Positions 8,562 through 17,000 of a stretch of DNA of 64,000 nucleotides are shown in pieces; position 1 is the stretch's first letter, and every line of letters begins with the position of its first letter. Both the position numbers and the translations under genes were made by a program. Source of the DNA: Streptomyces sp. NBC_01481. Lineage in GTDB: Bacteria > Actinomycetota > Actinomycetes > Streptomycetales > Streptomycetaceae. The notes under the pieces were generated by a model. That model saw only the letters and a program-made list of their open reading frames with translations. It searched no databases and was not told the DNA's origin. The stretch is taken from assembly GCF_026339995.1 (NCBI RefSeq), contig NZ_JAPEPT010000004.1, positions 744,001-808,000 on the forward strand, given 5' to 3'.

Positions 8562-10118
8562 GTGAACGCATCCCAGCGCAGAGCCGTGGCCACCCTGGCC
8601 GCAGCCGCACTCGCCACCCCGCTCCTGCTGGCATCGGCCTCCCCCTCCGCAGCACACCAGGACCCCGCCGACCGGGCGGCCAAGGAGGCGTCGAAGCTGG
8701 CGCGGAAGCTGGTCGAAAGGTCGTCCGCGCAGGACGCCTTCAAGCACCTGCAGAAGTTTCAGCAGATAGCGGACACGACCGGCGGACACCGCGCCGCCGG
8801 CTCGCTCGGGCACGACGCGTCCGCCGCGTACGTGTACCAGCAGTTGAAGAAGCTCGGGTACGACGTCTCGTACCAGCGCTTCGAGTTCATCTACACCGAG
8901 ACGCTCGCCCAGAAGCTTTCGGTCGTATCGCCCGCGCCCCGCGACGTCGCCATCCAGGCGATGACGTACACCAAGTCCACCCCGGTGGGCGGCGTCAAGG
9001 CCGATCTGGCCGCGGTGCCGGTGGATGCCACCACCGGCTGCGAGGCCACCGACTACGCGTCGGGCATCTTCACCGGCAAGATCGCGCTGATCAAGCGCGG
9101 CGGCTGCACCTTCGCCGCGAAGCAGGCCGCCGCGGCCGACGCGGGCGCGATCGGCGCGATCGTCTACAACAACACCGAGGGCGCGCTCTCGGGCACCCTC
9201 GGCGACGCGGCGGCCGGCAAGATCCCGACCGGTGGCATCACCCTCGCCGAGGGTGAGAAGCTCGCCGCGGACCTCGCCAACGGTCCGGTGAACATCTCCT
9301 TCGAGATCCGCCAGCTGCAGGAGACGCGCAGCACCAACAACGTCATCGCGGAGACCCGCCACGGCAACGCAGCCAACACCGTGATGCTCGGCGCGCATCT
9401 CGACTCGGTCACCGCGGGCCCCGGCATCAACGACAACGGCTCCGGCTCGGCGGGTCTGCTCGAGGTCGCCGAGGAGCTGGCCAAGGCGGAGAAGCGCCCC
9501 GCCAACAAGGTGCGCTTCGCCTGGTGGTCGGCCGAGGAGGTCGGCCTGCTCGGCTCCGAGCACTACGTCGCGAACCTGAGCGGCCTGGGCAAGAAGGAGA
9601 TCAAGCTCTACCTGAACTTCGACATGATCGCCTCGCCGAACTACGGGCAGTTCGTCTACGACGGCGACGACTCGGATGGCGTCGGCGCCCCGGCGGGCCC
9701 GACGGGCTCGGCCCAACTCGAGTGGGACATCAACGAGTTCCTCGGCAAGCGCGGCACCCCGCACGAGGGCACGGACTTCACCGGCCGCTCCGACTACGGG
9801 CCGTTCATCGAGGTCGGCATCCCGTCCGGCGGCACCTTCACGGGCGCCGAGGGCATCAAGACGGCGGCGCAGGCGGCGAAGTTCGGCGGTACGGCCGGCG
9901 TCGCGTACGACGTGAACTACCACGCCAAGGGCGACGACCTCAGCAACATCAACATGACGGCGTTCAAGGTGAACATCGGCGTCATCGCCAACGCCGTGGG
10001 CACCTACGCCCAGGATCTGAGCTCGCTGCGCAAGCCGGTCGACTCCGTCCCGACGGACGGTGACACGGGCAGCGGCGGCGGCCTGCACGGCGGTCACGAC
10101 CACGAAGTGACCGAGTAA
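8562..10118 (+). CDS. secreted M28 family metallopeptidase (aminopeptidase S-like) with PA domain
   Basis: The protein has 518 aa from the GTG at 8562, preceded by GAAGGA. A Sec signal peptide (AVATLAAAALATPLLLASAS, cleavage near residue 31) is followed by a helical N-terminal region. A PA (protease-associated) domain follows (around 130-260: IALIKRGGCTFAAKQAAAAD, AGAIGAIVYNN), then the M28 catalytic domain. Zinc-ligand motifs are visible: MLGAHLDSV, GPGINDNGSGSAGLLEVAEE, WWSAEEVGLLGSEHYV (catalytic Glu plus ligand Glu, near residue 322), YLNFDMIASPNYG and a late VNYHAKGDD. It resembles S. griseus aminopeptidase with an added PA domain. Expected extracellular release of hydrophobic N-terminal residues. 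Confidence 0.93.
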   Translation: MNASQRRAVATLAAAALATPLLLASASPSAAHQDPADRAAKEASKLARKLVERSSAQDAFKHLQKFQQIADTTGGHRAAGSLGHDASAAYVYQQLKKLGYDVSYQRFEFIYTETLAQKLSVVSPAPRDVAIQAMTYTKSTPVGGVKADLAAVPVDATTGCEATDYASGIFTGKIALIKRGGCTFAAKQAAAADAGAIGAIVYNNTEGALSGTLGDAAAGKIPTGGITLAEGEKLAADLANGPVNISFEIRQLQETRSTNNVIAETRHGNAANTVMLGAHLDSVTAGPGINDNGSGSAGLLEVAEELAKAEKRPANKVRFAWWSAEEVGLLGSEHYVANLSGLGKKEIKLYLNFDMIASPNYGQFVYDGDDSDGVGAPAGPTGSAQLEWDINEFLGKRGTPHEGTDFTGRSDYGPFIEVGIPSGGTFTGAEGIKTAAQAAKFGGTAGVAYDVNYHAKGDDLSNINMTAFKVNIGVIANAVGTYAQDLSSLRKPVDSVPTDGDTGSGGGLHGGHDHEVTE

Positions 10119-10177
10119 CACCCCCGGCGCGGCGCGCCGCGGGCTCATCGCCTGCGGCCGCCGTCCCGAAGGGCGAG

Positions 10178-10272
10178 CGCGCATCGCGGTGTGCTGCGGC
10201 AGATCGGGACGGTGTACCAGTTCCGACACCTCGACCGGCAACGCCATCTCGCCCAACAGCCCTGGCCACGCG
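10178..10272 (+). pseudogene. C-terminal tail fragment of a NACHT NTPase paralogue
   Basis: The peptide AHRGVLRQIGTVYQFRHLDR (then QRHLAQQ) parallels the last residues of the NACHT protein at 36726-39611 (AHRRGVLRQAGAVYQFRHAR, then LQEQLAA). No upstream NACHT sequence is present, so this is a short relic of a related gene. The rest of 10119-10500 has no gene I can support; a small open frame at 10280-10534 (YVFQPGGTRALRFTHGKTWV...) is unassigned. Confidence 0.6.
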
Positions 10273-10500
10273 ACGTGCGATGTACGTGTTCCAGCCGGGC
10301 GGCACCCGCGCCCTCAGGTTCACCCACGGCAAGACCTGGGTGGAACGGGACGCGGGCACCAGCGCGCAGGTTGGGACTTGGGCACACAACTCAGTTGCCA
10401 CAGCCAACTCGTCGGACCGGAGGCATCCGGTACTGCGCTCCCCGATGGTGGAGCCCGCCGCAGGCGGAGGGCCCCAGGTGGTACTCATCTTGTCCAGGGT

Positions 10501-12081
10501 TCAGAAGCGGCTGACCGTCCCCGGGATACCGTGAGGCGTCGGAAGCGGCAGCAGGTTGGCGCCGCTGCGCTCGCGTGCTGCCGAAGCGGCCTGGCAGGTC
10601 ACCTCCTTCGCCGGCAGCTTGCCGGTGGTCAGGTAGGCCGTGGCCGTCTTGTCCGCGCACGACTTGGAGCCGTAGATGCCGTGTCCGACACCGCCGACGA
10701 CCGTGACCATCTTCGAGCCCTTCATGACGCGGCGCATGCCTTGACCGCTGGTCAACGGTGTCTGGGGATCCCACTCGTTCTGCAGGATGAGCGCGCCGAC
10801 CTTGTTGTCGATCGTGGTGGCAGGCTCACTGCCGTTCTTCTTCCAGAACGCGCACGGCTTGATGTTGGATGCGAAGTCGCCGTACAGCGGGTACTTGCCC
10901 TTGTCCCGGATCGCGTCGCTGCGGTACTGCTCGGGATCGCGCGGCCAATTGCGAGTGTCGGCACATACGACGGACCAGAAGCCGGCGTCGCCGTTGTCCG
11001 AGGGCACGGTGCGGCCGAACGACGGCGGGAGCGGCGTGGGCGTCTTGGGCTCTCGCACAGCGGACGGGGGCTTTCCCGCGGCGGCCTTCTTCAGCTCGAC
11101 GACCGACTCGGCGGCGTCGCGCACGCTAAAGAACATGCCGCGGCTGCTGGAGCGGATGTCGTCACCGGTCAGCACAGCGCCGTCGAGGTCGATCGGCTTG
11201 CGGTCAGCCTGGGCGACCAGGTCGTAGAAGGTCTTGCGGACCGCCTCGGGAGTCTTACCCAGTTTGTACGTGGAGTTCCGCTTGGCGGTCCACTCAGTCC
11301 ACCTGGTGAAGGCGGGCTCGGTGCCCTCCGCCCAGACCTGGATCATGCCGCGCCAGACCCGAGCCGGGTCGACAGCGCTGTCCAGCACGAAGCGGTCGGC
11401 GCGCTCGGGGAACATCTGCGCATAGACCGCGCCGAGATAGGTGCCGTACGAGTACCCCAGGTAGGAGATCTTCTTCTCGCCGAGCACGGCACGGATCACG
11501 TCCATGTCCCGGGCGGTGTTGCGGGTGGTGATGTGGCGCAGCTTGTCGCCCTGCTTGGCTGTGCACTTCTCGGCAACGGTTCGGGCCCACTTCACGTCCT
11601 TGGCGAACGTCTCGGCCTTGTACGCCCGTTCCCAGTTCTGTTCCTTGGGCGTCAGGCCGCAGCTGACGGGGGAGCTCTGGCCGATGCCTCGCGGGTCGAA
11701 GCCTATGAGGTCGTACTTGCCCTTCACGGTCTTCGGTAGCTCGCTTGCCAGCTGCTGCGGCATGTCGATGCCCGAACCGCCCGGGCCACCCGGGTTGAGC
11801 AGGAGCACACCGCGGCGCTCCTTCTTGGTGCTCGTCTTCAACCTCGATATCGCGAGATTGAGCGTCTTGCCGCCGGGGCGGCTGTAGTCGAGCGGCACCT
11901 TGATCGTGGCGCACTGGAAGGCCGCCGGCATCGCTGTGTCACAGCGATGCCATGCCGGCTTCTGCTGAAGGTATTGGCTCAAGGGATTCTCTGCGGCGGA
12001 TGCCGTAGCTGGTGCGAGCGCGGGAACCAGGGCGGCGACGGCGCTGGCCGCCACGAAGGGGGCTATTCGACTACTTCGCAC
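10501..12081 (-). CDS. secreted alpha/beta hydrolase, tripeptidyl aminopeptidase (TAP/SlpD-like)
   Basis: The protein has 526 aa from the GTG at 12081. It has a Sec signal peptide (FVAASAVAALVPALAPATAS) and then an alpha/beta hydrolase core: RRGVLLLNPGGPGGSGIDMP (oxyanion region), YDLIGFDPRGIGQSSPVSCG, and the nucleophile elbow YLGYSYGTYLGAVYAQMFPE (GYSYG). The C-terminal TAP-like domain contains ALILQNEWDPQTPLTSGQGM with the acid Asp, and VVGGVGHGIYGSKSCAD with the catalytic His. This is the architecture of Streptomyces mycelium-associated tripeptidyl aminopeptidases (Tap, SlpD, SlpE). Expected to release tripeptides outside the cell. The gene stands alone. Confidence 0.92.
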   Translation of the reverse strand: MRSSRIAPFVAASAVAALVPALAPATASAAENPLSQYLQQKPAWHRCDTAMPAAFQCATIKVPLDYSRPGGKTLNLAISRLKTSTKKERRGVLLLNPGGPGGSGIDMPQQLASELPKTVKGKYDLIGFDPRGIGQSSPVSCGLTPKEQNWERAYKAETFAKDVKWARTVAEKCTAKQGDKLRHITTRNTARDMDVIRAVLGEKKISYLGYSYGTYLGAVYAQMFPERADRFVLDSAVDPARVWRGMIQVWAEGTEPAFTRWTEWTAKRNSTYKLGKTPEAVRKTFYDLVAQADRKPIDLDGAVLTGDDIRSSSRGMFFSVRDAAESVVELKKAAAGKPPSAVREPKTPTPLPPSFGRTVPSDNGDAGFWSVVCADTRNWPRDPEQYRSDAIRDKGKYPLYGDFASNIKPCAFWKKNGSEPATTIDNKVGALILQNEWDPQTPLTSGQGMRRVMKGSKMVTVVGGVGHGIYGSKSCADKTATAYLTTGKLPAKEVTCQAASAARERSGANLLPLPTPHGIPGTVSRF

Positions 12082-12239
12082 GTGGGGAGGTCCTCGGGGT
12101 TGGTGCCTATGGGACGCACCAACCCTTTCGTGTAAAGGAGTTGGGCGAATCCATCAAAGAGACAAGGTTCTGTCCAACCATGGACTGACAGGCAGGAGCG
12201 ACGGATGGTCCCGGAGTCGCACAACCACGACCGGCTCCG

Positions 12240-12365
12240 CGACGTCTTGCTGAAGCGGTCTTCGCCGACTGCGCCCCGACGTCGTCGTGATGGACAACCG
12301 GAAGCCGCCTCCTGGACGGCATCGAGGCCACCCGGCAGCTGGCAGGACCCGCATCGAGGAACCGG
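12240..12365 (+). pseudogene. response-regulator receiver-domain remnant
   Basis: Two overlapping frames give PDVVVMDN and LLDGIEATRQLAG, the phospho-acceptor loop and following helix of a NarL/LuxR-type receiver (PDVVVMDIRMPxLDGIEATRxL). A frameshift lies between them and the DNA-binding domain is missing. The rest of 12082-12692 shows no other gene. Confidence 0.5.
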
Positions 12366-12692
12366 CCAACGAGGGACCGCGGGAAGCTCAAGTGCGACCG
12401 GGCCGCTTCTCTCGAAGCGCCGGGCTTGTTCTCGCTTGCTGCGCAGGAAGGTGAGGGTGTCTGCGTGCCGCTCGCGGCACTGGCGCCGGAGGCCACGGAG
12501 CCAGCCGCCAAGCAGTTGATTTTGCTCAGCAAGGTGGCCACGTCGTGGCCTGGAACGGCCCATCGAGTGGAGCCTCGACGGCAGCACGTGGGTGGGAAGA
12601 ACCCGGCGAGGTTGCAGAGCCGGAGCAGGGCGTGTCGCGGTCAGCCCATAAGGTCATTCCTGCAGCTTGCTCTCTGAAGGGATCTCTTCAGC

Positions 12693-14048
12693 ATGAACTC
12701 ACCGGACGGCACGGGACGCCGCCGATTGCTCGGCTCGGCGCTCGCGCTGGCCACCACCGGGTGGCTGGCATCCTGCACCGCAAACAAATCGGGGCGAGCC
12801 GGCGGATCCAGGCGCGATGGCCTCAGCAACGCCGTGGACCCGGTGGCGTACTTGCGCACTTCGTGGTCGACTGATCCTTTCGCCCGCTGCTCTTATTCGT
12901 ACCTCGCGCCCAGCACGCTGGGCGCGAGGGCACGCACTCTGCTGGCCGCGCCAGTGGCCGGCCGGTTGTACTTCGCCGGCGAAGCGACGTCCTCAGAGGC
13001 ACCTTCCACAGCGCACGGCGCCTTGGAAAGCGGACGCCGTGCGGCCGCCGAAGTCATCAACGACGCTGAGAGCGGGGAGCACTTCGTGGTCATCGGGTCC
13101 GGGTTCGCCGGGCTCGGCTGTGCCCGCGCCCTTTCCGATGAGGGCTTTCAGGTGACGGTCCTTGAAGGTCGAGACCGGGTCGGCGGTCGTGTTTGGACGC
13201 GACATCTCGCAGGAGTCCCTGCCGAGATGGGCGCCTCGTGGATTCACGGCTCCTCGGGCAACGTGATGACCAAGGTGCTCAAAGAGACCGGCGACCCCAG
13301 CTACGCGTTCGACTACGACAATTCCACCGGCGGGGACGAGCACGCGATGGGGGAACTCGCCCGCTATCAGAAGAAGCTAGAAGACGTCGAAGACCCGGAC
13401 ACCGCCACCGTTGCCTCGGTGATGCCCCGCCGGCCGTCCGCTGCATTGCGCAACGCGCTGAACATCAACTATCCCCTGGAGTTCGCTGCCGAGCCCCGTC
13501 AGCTTTCGGTGACCGCCACCTTCGAAGGCCGCGACCTCAAAGGTCCCGATCTGCTGCTGCCGAGGGGCTACGACCGGCTGCTCGCCCACGTCCGCGGCGA
13601 CATCCCGGTTCGCACGCAACAGGTCGTCACCGGCGTGCGCCACAGCGGGGATGGGGTGAGTGTGACCTTGAACAAAGGCGACACCGTGCGCGCCGACCGC
13701 GCGGTGATCACAGTCCCGATCGGCGTACTCAAGGCCGGGACCATCGACTTCGATCCAGCCCTGCCGAACGCCAAGCAAGAAGCCGTCCATGCGCTTGGAG
13801 CCGGCCTTCTGGACAAACTGTGGCTCGAATTTCCCAAGCCCTTCTGGGACAAGGACATCGACGTCATCGAATGGTTCGACCGTGACAACCCTGGCCTTTG
13901 GTCATGGTGGGTGAACGGATACAAAGCCTTCGGCAAGCCCGTCCTGCTCGGCTTCAACGGCGGCGACCACGCCCATAAACTCGCCCAGGTGTCCGACGAC
14001 GAGGTCGTCGACAGCGCGATGAGAGCACTGCACCGCATGCACGCCTGA
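12693..14048 (+). CDS. circularly permuted flavin amine oxidase, Tat-type lipoprotein
   Basis: The protein has 451 aa from the ATG at 12693, which has a GAAGGGA ribosome site. It begins with a Tat-like RRR and hydrophobic stretch ending in a lipobox LASC (Cys28), so it is predicted to be an exported lipoprotein. Residues about 48-123 (DPVAYLRTSWSTDPFARCSY, FAGEATSSEAPSTAHGALES, GRRAAAEV) are what normally forms the extreme C terminus of polyamine/monoamine oxidases. Residues 130-451 begin with the FAD Rossmann motif VVIGSGFAGLGCARALSDEG and GRDRVGGRVWT, and end at DDEVVDSAMRALHRMHA, exactly where the normal family would continue into DPVAYLRT. The order of the two segments is therefore exchanged, with no frame break. 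It is expected to oxidise amines with FAD; substrate unknown. Confidence 0.85.
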   Translation: MNSPDGTGRRRLLGSALALATTGWLASCTANKSGRAGGSRRDGLSNAVDPVAYLRTSWSTDPFARCSYSYLAPSTLGARARTLLAAPVAGRLYFAGEATSSEAPSTAHGALESGRRAAAEVINDAESGEHFVVIGSGFAGLGCARALSDEGFQVTVLEGRDRVGGRVWTRHLAGVPAEMGASWIHGSSGNVMTKVLKETGDPSYAFDYDNSTGGDEHAMGELARYQKKLEDVEDPDTATVASVMPRRPSAALRNALNINYPLEFAAEPRQLSVTATFEGRDLKGPDLLLPRGYDRLLAHVRGDIPVRTQQVVTGVRHSGDGVSVTLNKGDTVRADRAVITVPIGVLKAGTIDFDPALPNAKQEAVHALGAGLLDKLWLEFPKPFWDKDIDVIEWFDRDNPGLWSWWVNGYKAFGKPVLLGFNGGDHAHKLAQVSDDEVVDSAMRALHRMHA

Positions 14049-14801
14049 GCGGCCGCGCACATCAACGAAGACGTCGGGGTCGTTGGCGATCGCCGGGATG
14101 TCGATGAGGTTGTCGGCGTGGCCCAGGATGCCGGTCAGCGGGTTTTTGAGGTCGTGGCTGACCTGTCCGGCGAACTGCTGCAGGGCGCAGTTGGAGCGTT
14201 CGAGTTCGGCGCGTGCCGCATCGGCGGCTTGCAGTGCCTGCTGAAGCAGCGTCTGGTGACGGTGCAGGTCGAGGACGTCGACGACCACGCGGGCCAGCTT
14301 GTCCAGCGCGCCGCGCTGCGGGGCGGTCAGCTGGCGGACCTGCATGTCGAAGACGCAGAGGGTGCCGAGGACTGGGCCTTCGGGGGTGCGAAGTTGGGAG
14401 GCGGCGTAGAAGCGGATATCGCCGAGGACGCCGCTGACGTAGGGGTTGTCCGCGGAGCGGGGGTCCAGCGTGGCGTCCGGGACGAACACCGGGGCCGGCT
14501 CGACGATGGTGACCGCGCACATGGAGTCGCTGCGCGCGCATTGCGTCGGTTCGAAGCCGATGCCTGCGATCAGGTTGGCGTGCTCGGCAGAGATGATGTT
14601 GATCAACGCGTGGGGGACCTGGCAGGTATGGGCGGCGAGTTCCACGATCGACGCCAGGTCCGGCGGGGCCGGTGCCGTCAGGATGCCGTACCGCTCAAGG
14701 ACACGGAGGCGCTCCGGCTCATCAGCGGTCACCGGGAACGATGCTGTGGCCACGGTGGTCGTCCCTTCCCTGCCTGGTGGTGTCGAAAGATCGTTCCCCA
14801 T
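13902..14801 (-). pseudogene. GAF-domain sensor histidine kinase, truncated before the ATPase domain
   Basis: The protein has 299 aa. It has a GAF domain (ERLRVLERYGILTAPAPPDL, SMCAVTIVEPAPVFVPDATL, GVLGDIRFYAASQLRTPEGP, VLGTLCVFD), a coiled coil (LLQQALQAADAARAELERSN), and then the HisKA helix FAGQVSHDLKNPLTGILGHA carrying the phospho-His. After about DPDVFVDVR (near 14055) the frame runs into the antisense of the amine oxidase 3' end. The second half of HisKA and the whole HATPase domain are therefore missing. It cannot autophosphorylate alone. The junction coincides with the end of the permuted amine oxidase, which suggests a rearrangement there. Confidence 0.8.
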
Positions 14802-15131
14802 ACGACGCCAGCAGCCACGGTGGCAACCTGCGGATCACCCGACGGACCGACTTTGATGGATGCCCAGGTGTTGAGCGACTCGCTGACTTGGGGGAGCTTT
14901 TCGTCCGTAACCCGCGACGCAGAGCCTCAAAGGACGCCGGCGTTCACGACGCGTTCGCCGATGTTCTGGACTCCGCCGCGGCTGCCGTCATGCATGGCGT
15001 CGATGACCCGTACGACTTCGACGAGCGCCTGGAGGCCGACAACCTGAGCGGCGCGGCATCTCAGGTCCGCGACGCCTTCCGCTGGCTGTAACCGGAATCG
15101 GTCCGCGAGAAATCGGTCCGGGGGAGCCCTC
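14802..15131 (+). other. gap with an unassigned coding-like fragment
   Basis: An open plus-strand stretch ending at the TAA near 15091 reads VERLADLGELFVRNPRRRAS, KDAGVHDAFADVLDSAAAAV, then DDPYDFDERLEADNLSGAAS and QVRDAFRWL. Codon use is coding-like but no convincing start or family is visible. Likely the 3' end of a broken gene. Confidence 0.3.
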
Positions 15132-15659
15132 ATGGCGCATCGTCTGACCCCCAGGCGACTGGCCGCCCGCCGCGCCGCTGCCGCGCACCCGATGGGCAAT
15201 ATCACCCCGCGCATCGAGATAGCTCCCGGGTTGAAGGCCTGGCTGACGGCCGCAGACGAGATCGCCCTCGAAGAGCTCGGCCTTGGCGACTCGATAGACG
15301 ACTGCGGCCATGTCCAGGGCAGCGCCGACCCTACGGCGAACACCGCACGCACCCGGCACCTCTTCCGCATCACGGCAAACGGCCGCCAGCCGTCGCGGAC
15401 GCCATCTGACGCAACTGGACCACCTGGCTTCGTTGGCGAGATCGGACAGCAGATTTTCAGCACTTTGAACAGCAGTGAGCCTGGGCGTTGTTCGATTCAG
15501 CGCTGGTGGTCGCTGGGTGGCTGCAGCGTCATTGGGAGGTGGTACGGCGGGCGTAGGCGCGGGCGGCGCGGGCGCGGTCGCCGCAGCGGGTGGAGCACCA
15601 GTGACGGCGGCCGTAGCGGAGCAGGTAGCGGTTGCAGGGTGCAGAGCCGCAGGCGGTGA
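15132..15659 (+). CDS. hypothetical protein
   Basis: The frame encodes 175 aa and starts at an ATG with a good GGGGGAG ribosome site 6 nt upstream. The first 110 residues (MAHRLTPRRLAARRAAAAHP, MGNITPRIEIAPGLKAWLTA, ADEIALEELGLGDSIDDCGH) look coding. The C-terminal part becomes low-complexity Arg/Gly/Ser and overlaps the 3' end of the CGNR gene on the other strand, so the true product may be shorter or the gene broken near 15450. I do not recognise the family and see no signal peptide or membrane segment. Confidence 0.35.
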   Translation: MAHRLTPRRLAARRAAAAHPMGNITPRIEIAPGLKAWLTAADEIALEELGLGDSIDDCGHVQGSADPTANTARTRHLFRITANGRQPSRTPSDATGPPGFVGEIGQQIFSTLNSSEPGRCSIQRWWSLGGCSVIGRWYGGRRRGRRGRGRRSGWSTSDGGRSGAGSGCRVQSRRR

Positions 15660-16122
15660 GGCGGTCCGCGTCGGGGCCCGTGAGCAGGTCGGAGGCATCA
15701 GCGGCGAGGGTGGCCAGGGCGTGGTCGAGGATCGCGGTGGTGGGGTGGGGGGTGGCGCGGTAGGGGCCGGTCTTGTCGTCCCACTGCAGCAGCGGGGCGG
15801 TGGGGACGCGGGTCATCGCGTCGTTGATGGCCCTGACCGCGGCGGGGAGGGCGGGCAGACCTTCGGCGCGGGAGGCGAACAGCGACCTGATCTGTTCACG
15901 CAGCGAGCGCAGCTGTGTCGCGCACATCTCCCGCATGCCGGCGTCGACCGGAGCGAGACCGCGTTCTGTCAGCCAGTGGTTCGCCTGCGCGGGAGTGCCC
16001 AGAAGATCGACCGCGTGCCCGCCGGCCAGCGCAATCGCGCTGTTGGCAAGGGCGAGAGAGAGGTGCTCTTCCTCGCCCTCTGCGGGCGTCAGGCCGGGCT
16101 GTTCGGTCACGGGCTCCTTCAT
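15529..16122 (-). CDS. ABATE/CGNR zinc-finger domain protein (putative regulator)
   Basis: The protein is 197 aa from the ATG at 16122, chosen because TGAGGA sits just upstream; ATGs 9 and 27 nt further up are also open. The first 150 residues match the stress-associated ABATE domain (LALANSAIALAGGHAVDLLG, TPAQANHWLTERGL...). The C terminus carries the CGNR zinc finger: DRLTACGSAPCNRYLLRYGR, then RHWCSTRCGDRARAARAYAR, with four Cys placed to bind zinc. CGNR proteins are thought to bind DNA. It is divergent from an MBL-fold gene, with repeated CCGTGAG boxes between, which are likely its binding sites. Confidence 0.85.
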   Translation of the reverse strand: MKEPVTEQPGLTPAEGEEEHLSLALANSAIALAGGHAVDLLGTPAQANHWLTERGLAPVDAGMREMCATQLRSLREQIRSLFASRAEGLPALPAAVRAINDAMTRVPTAPLLQWDDKTGPYRATPHPTTAILDHALATLAADASDLLTGPDADRLTACGSAPCNRYLLRYGRRHWCSTRCGDRARAARAYARRTTSQ

Positions 16123-16149
16123 GTTCCTCATGGTACGGCTTGCACGCAT

Positions 16150-16201
16150 CCGTGAGAAGCGGCTACGGTCGTCTCACGGTTCGACGATATCCATCCGTGA
16201 G
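16150..16201. promoter_or_regulatory. triple CCGTGAG operator array
   Basis: CCGTGAG at 16150-16156 and its inverse CTCACGG at 16173-16179 form an inverted repeat. A third CCGTGAG lies at 16195-16201, immediately before the MBL gene start at 16209. The third copy also supplies the GAGG ribosome site, so binding there would block both transcription and translation start. Confidence 0.6.
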
Positions 16202-16208
16202 GTGCTTC

Positions 16209-17000
16209 GTGTCTTCTCTCCCTGCAACGACCAACCCCTTCCCTGTCCGCGTCTTCGGCGGCCCGACCGCCCTCTTCGAGTACGGCGGCCTGCGCTTCCT
16301 GACCGATCCGACCTTCGACGCCCCGGGCGACTACGTTCGTCCCGGCGGCACGTTCCTGACCAAGACCGCCCACTCCAGCGGAGCCCCCGCCGACCTCGGC
16401 CCCATCGACGTGGTTCTGCTCTCGCACGACGAGCACCCCGACAACCTCGACACCTCCGGCCGGGCCCTGCTCGCCGACGTCCCGCTCACCCTCACCACCC
16501 CCGGTGGCGGACAGCGCCTCGAGGAGAAGGCCAAGGGCCTGGCCGACTGGGAGTCCATCGAGCTGAACCGCCCCGACGGCGGCACGATCACCGTGACCGG
16601 CGTCCCCGCCGTCCACGGCCCCGGCCCGCGTGAGGAGGTCGAGCCGATCACCGGCCAGGTCGTCGGCTTCATACTGACCGGAGAGGCTCTGCCGACGGTC
16701 TACGTCAGCGGCGACAACGCCTCCCTCGACGCGGTCAAGGAGATCGCCGAGCGCTTCGCCCCCATCGACACCGCCCTCCTCTTCGCCGGCGCCCCCCGCT
16801 TCCCCGTACTTTTCGACAACCAGCTGATCGTCCTGAACAGCGCCCAGGCCGCCGAGGCCGCCCAGCTCCTCGGCGCCCGCCGCGTCGTCCCCGTCCACTA
16901 CGACAGCTGGGCCCACTTCACCGAAGGCCGCGACGAGCTGATAGCCGCCTTCACCGCCGCCGGTCTGGCCGACCGCCTGGACTGGGGCCAGCGAGACTGA
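16209..17000 (+). CDS. MBL-fold metallo-hydrolase (UlaG-like)
   Basis: The protein has 263 aa from the GTG at 16209, with a GTGAGG ribosome site 6 nt upstream. The metallo-beta-lactamase fold is indicated by VRVFGGPTALFEYGGLRFLT, DPTFDAPGDY, the metal motif LLSHDEHPDNLD, VPAVHGPGP, VYVSGDNAS and a final VVPVHYDSW. The motif is the spaced SHDEHPDN variant rather than canonical HxHxDH, typical of a Streptomyces subgroup related to L-ascorbate-6-phosphate lactonases. It is cytoplasmic; substrate unknown. Divergent regulation by the neighbouring CGNR protein is likely. Confidence 0.87.
   Translation: MSSLPATTNPFPVRVFGGPTALFEYGGLRFLTDPTFDAPGDYVRPGGTFLTKTAHSSGAPADLGPIDVVLLSHDEHPDNLDTSGRALLADVPLTLTTPGGGQRLEEKAKGLADWESIELNRPDGGTITVTGVPAVHGPGPREEVEPITGQVVGFILTGEALPTVYVSGDNASLDAVKEIAERFAPIDTALLFAGAPRFPVLFDNQLIVLNSAQAAEAAQLLGARRVVPVHYDSWAHFTEGRDELIAAFTAAGLADRLDWGQRD

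Noticed and set aside
8520..10256. 578-codon minus-strand open frame opposite the M28 aminopeptidase
   Set aside because: Composition is Val/Arg/Gly/Asp-rich without motifs and it mirrors a well-supported gene; typical high-GC antisense shadow.
10280..10534. 84-codon frame (YVFQPGGTRALRFTHGKTWV...) as a gene
   Set aside because: No ribosome site or recognised family; it overlaps the 3' end of the tripeptidyl-peptidase-like gene and follows a NACHT relic.
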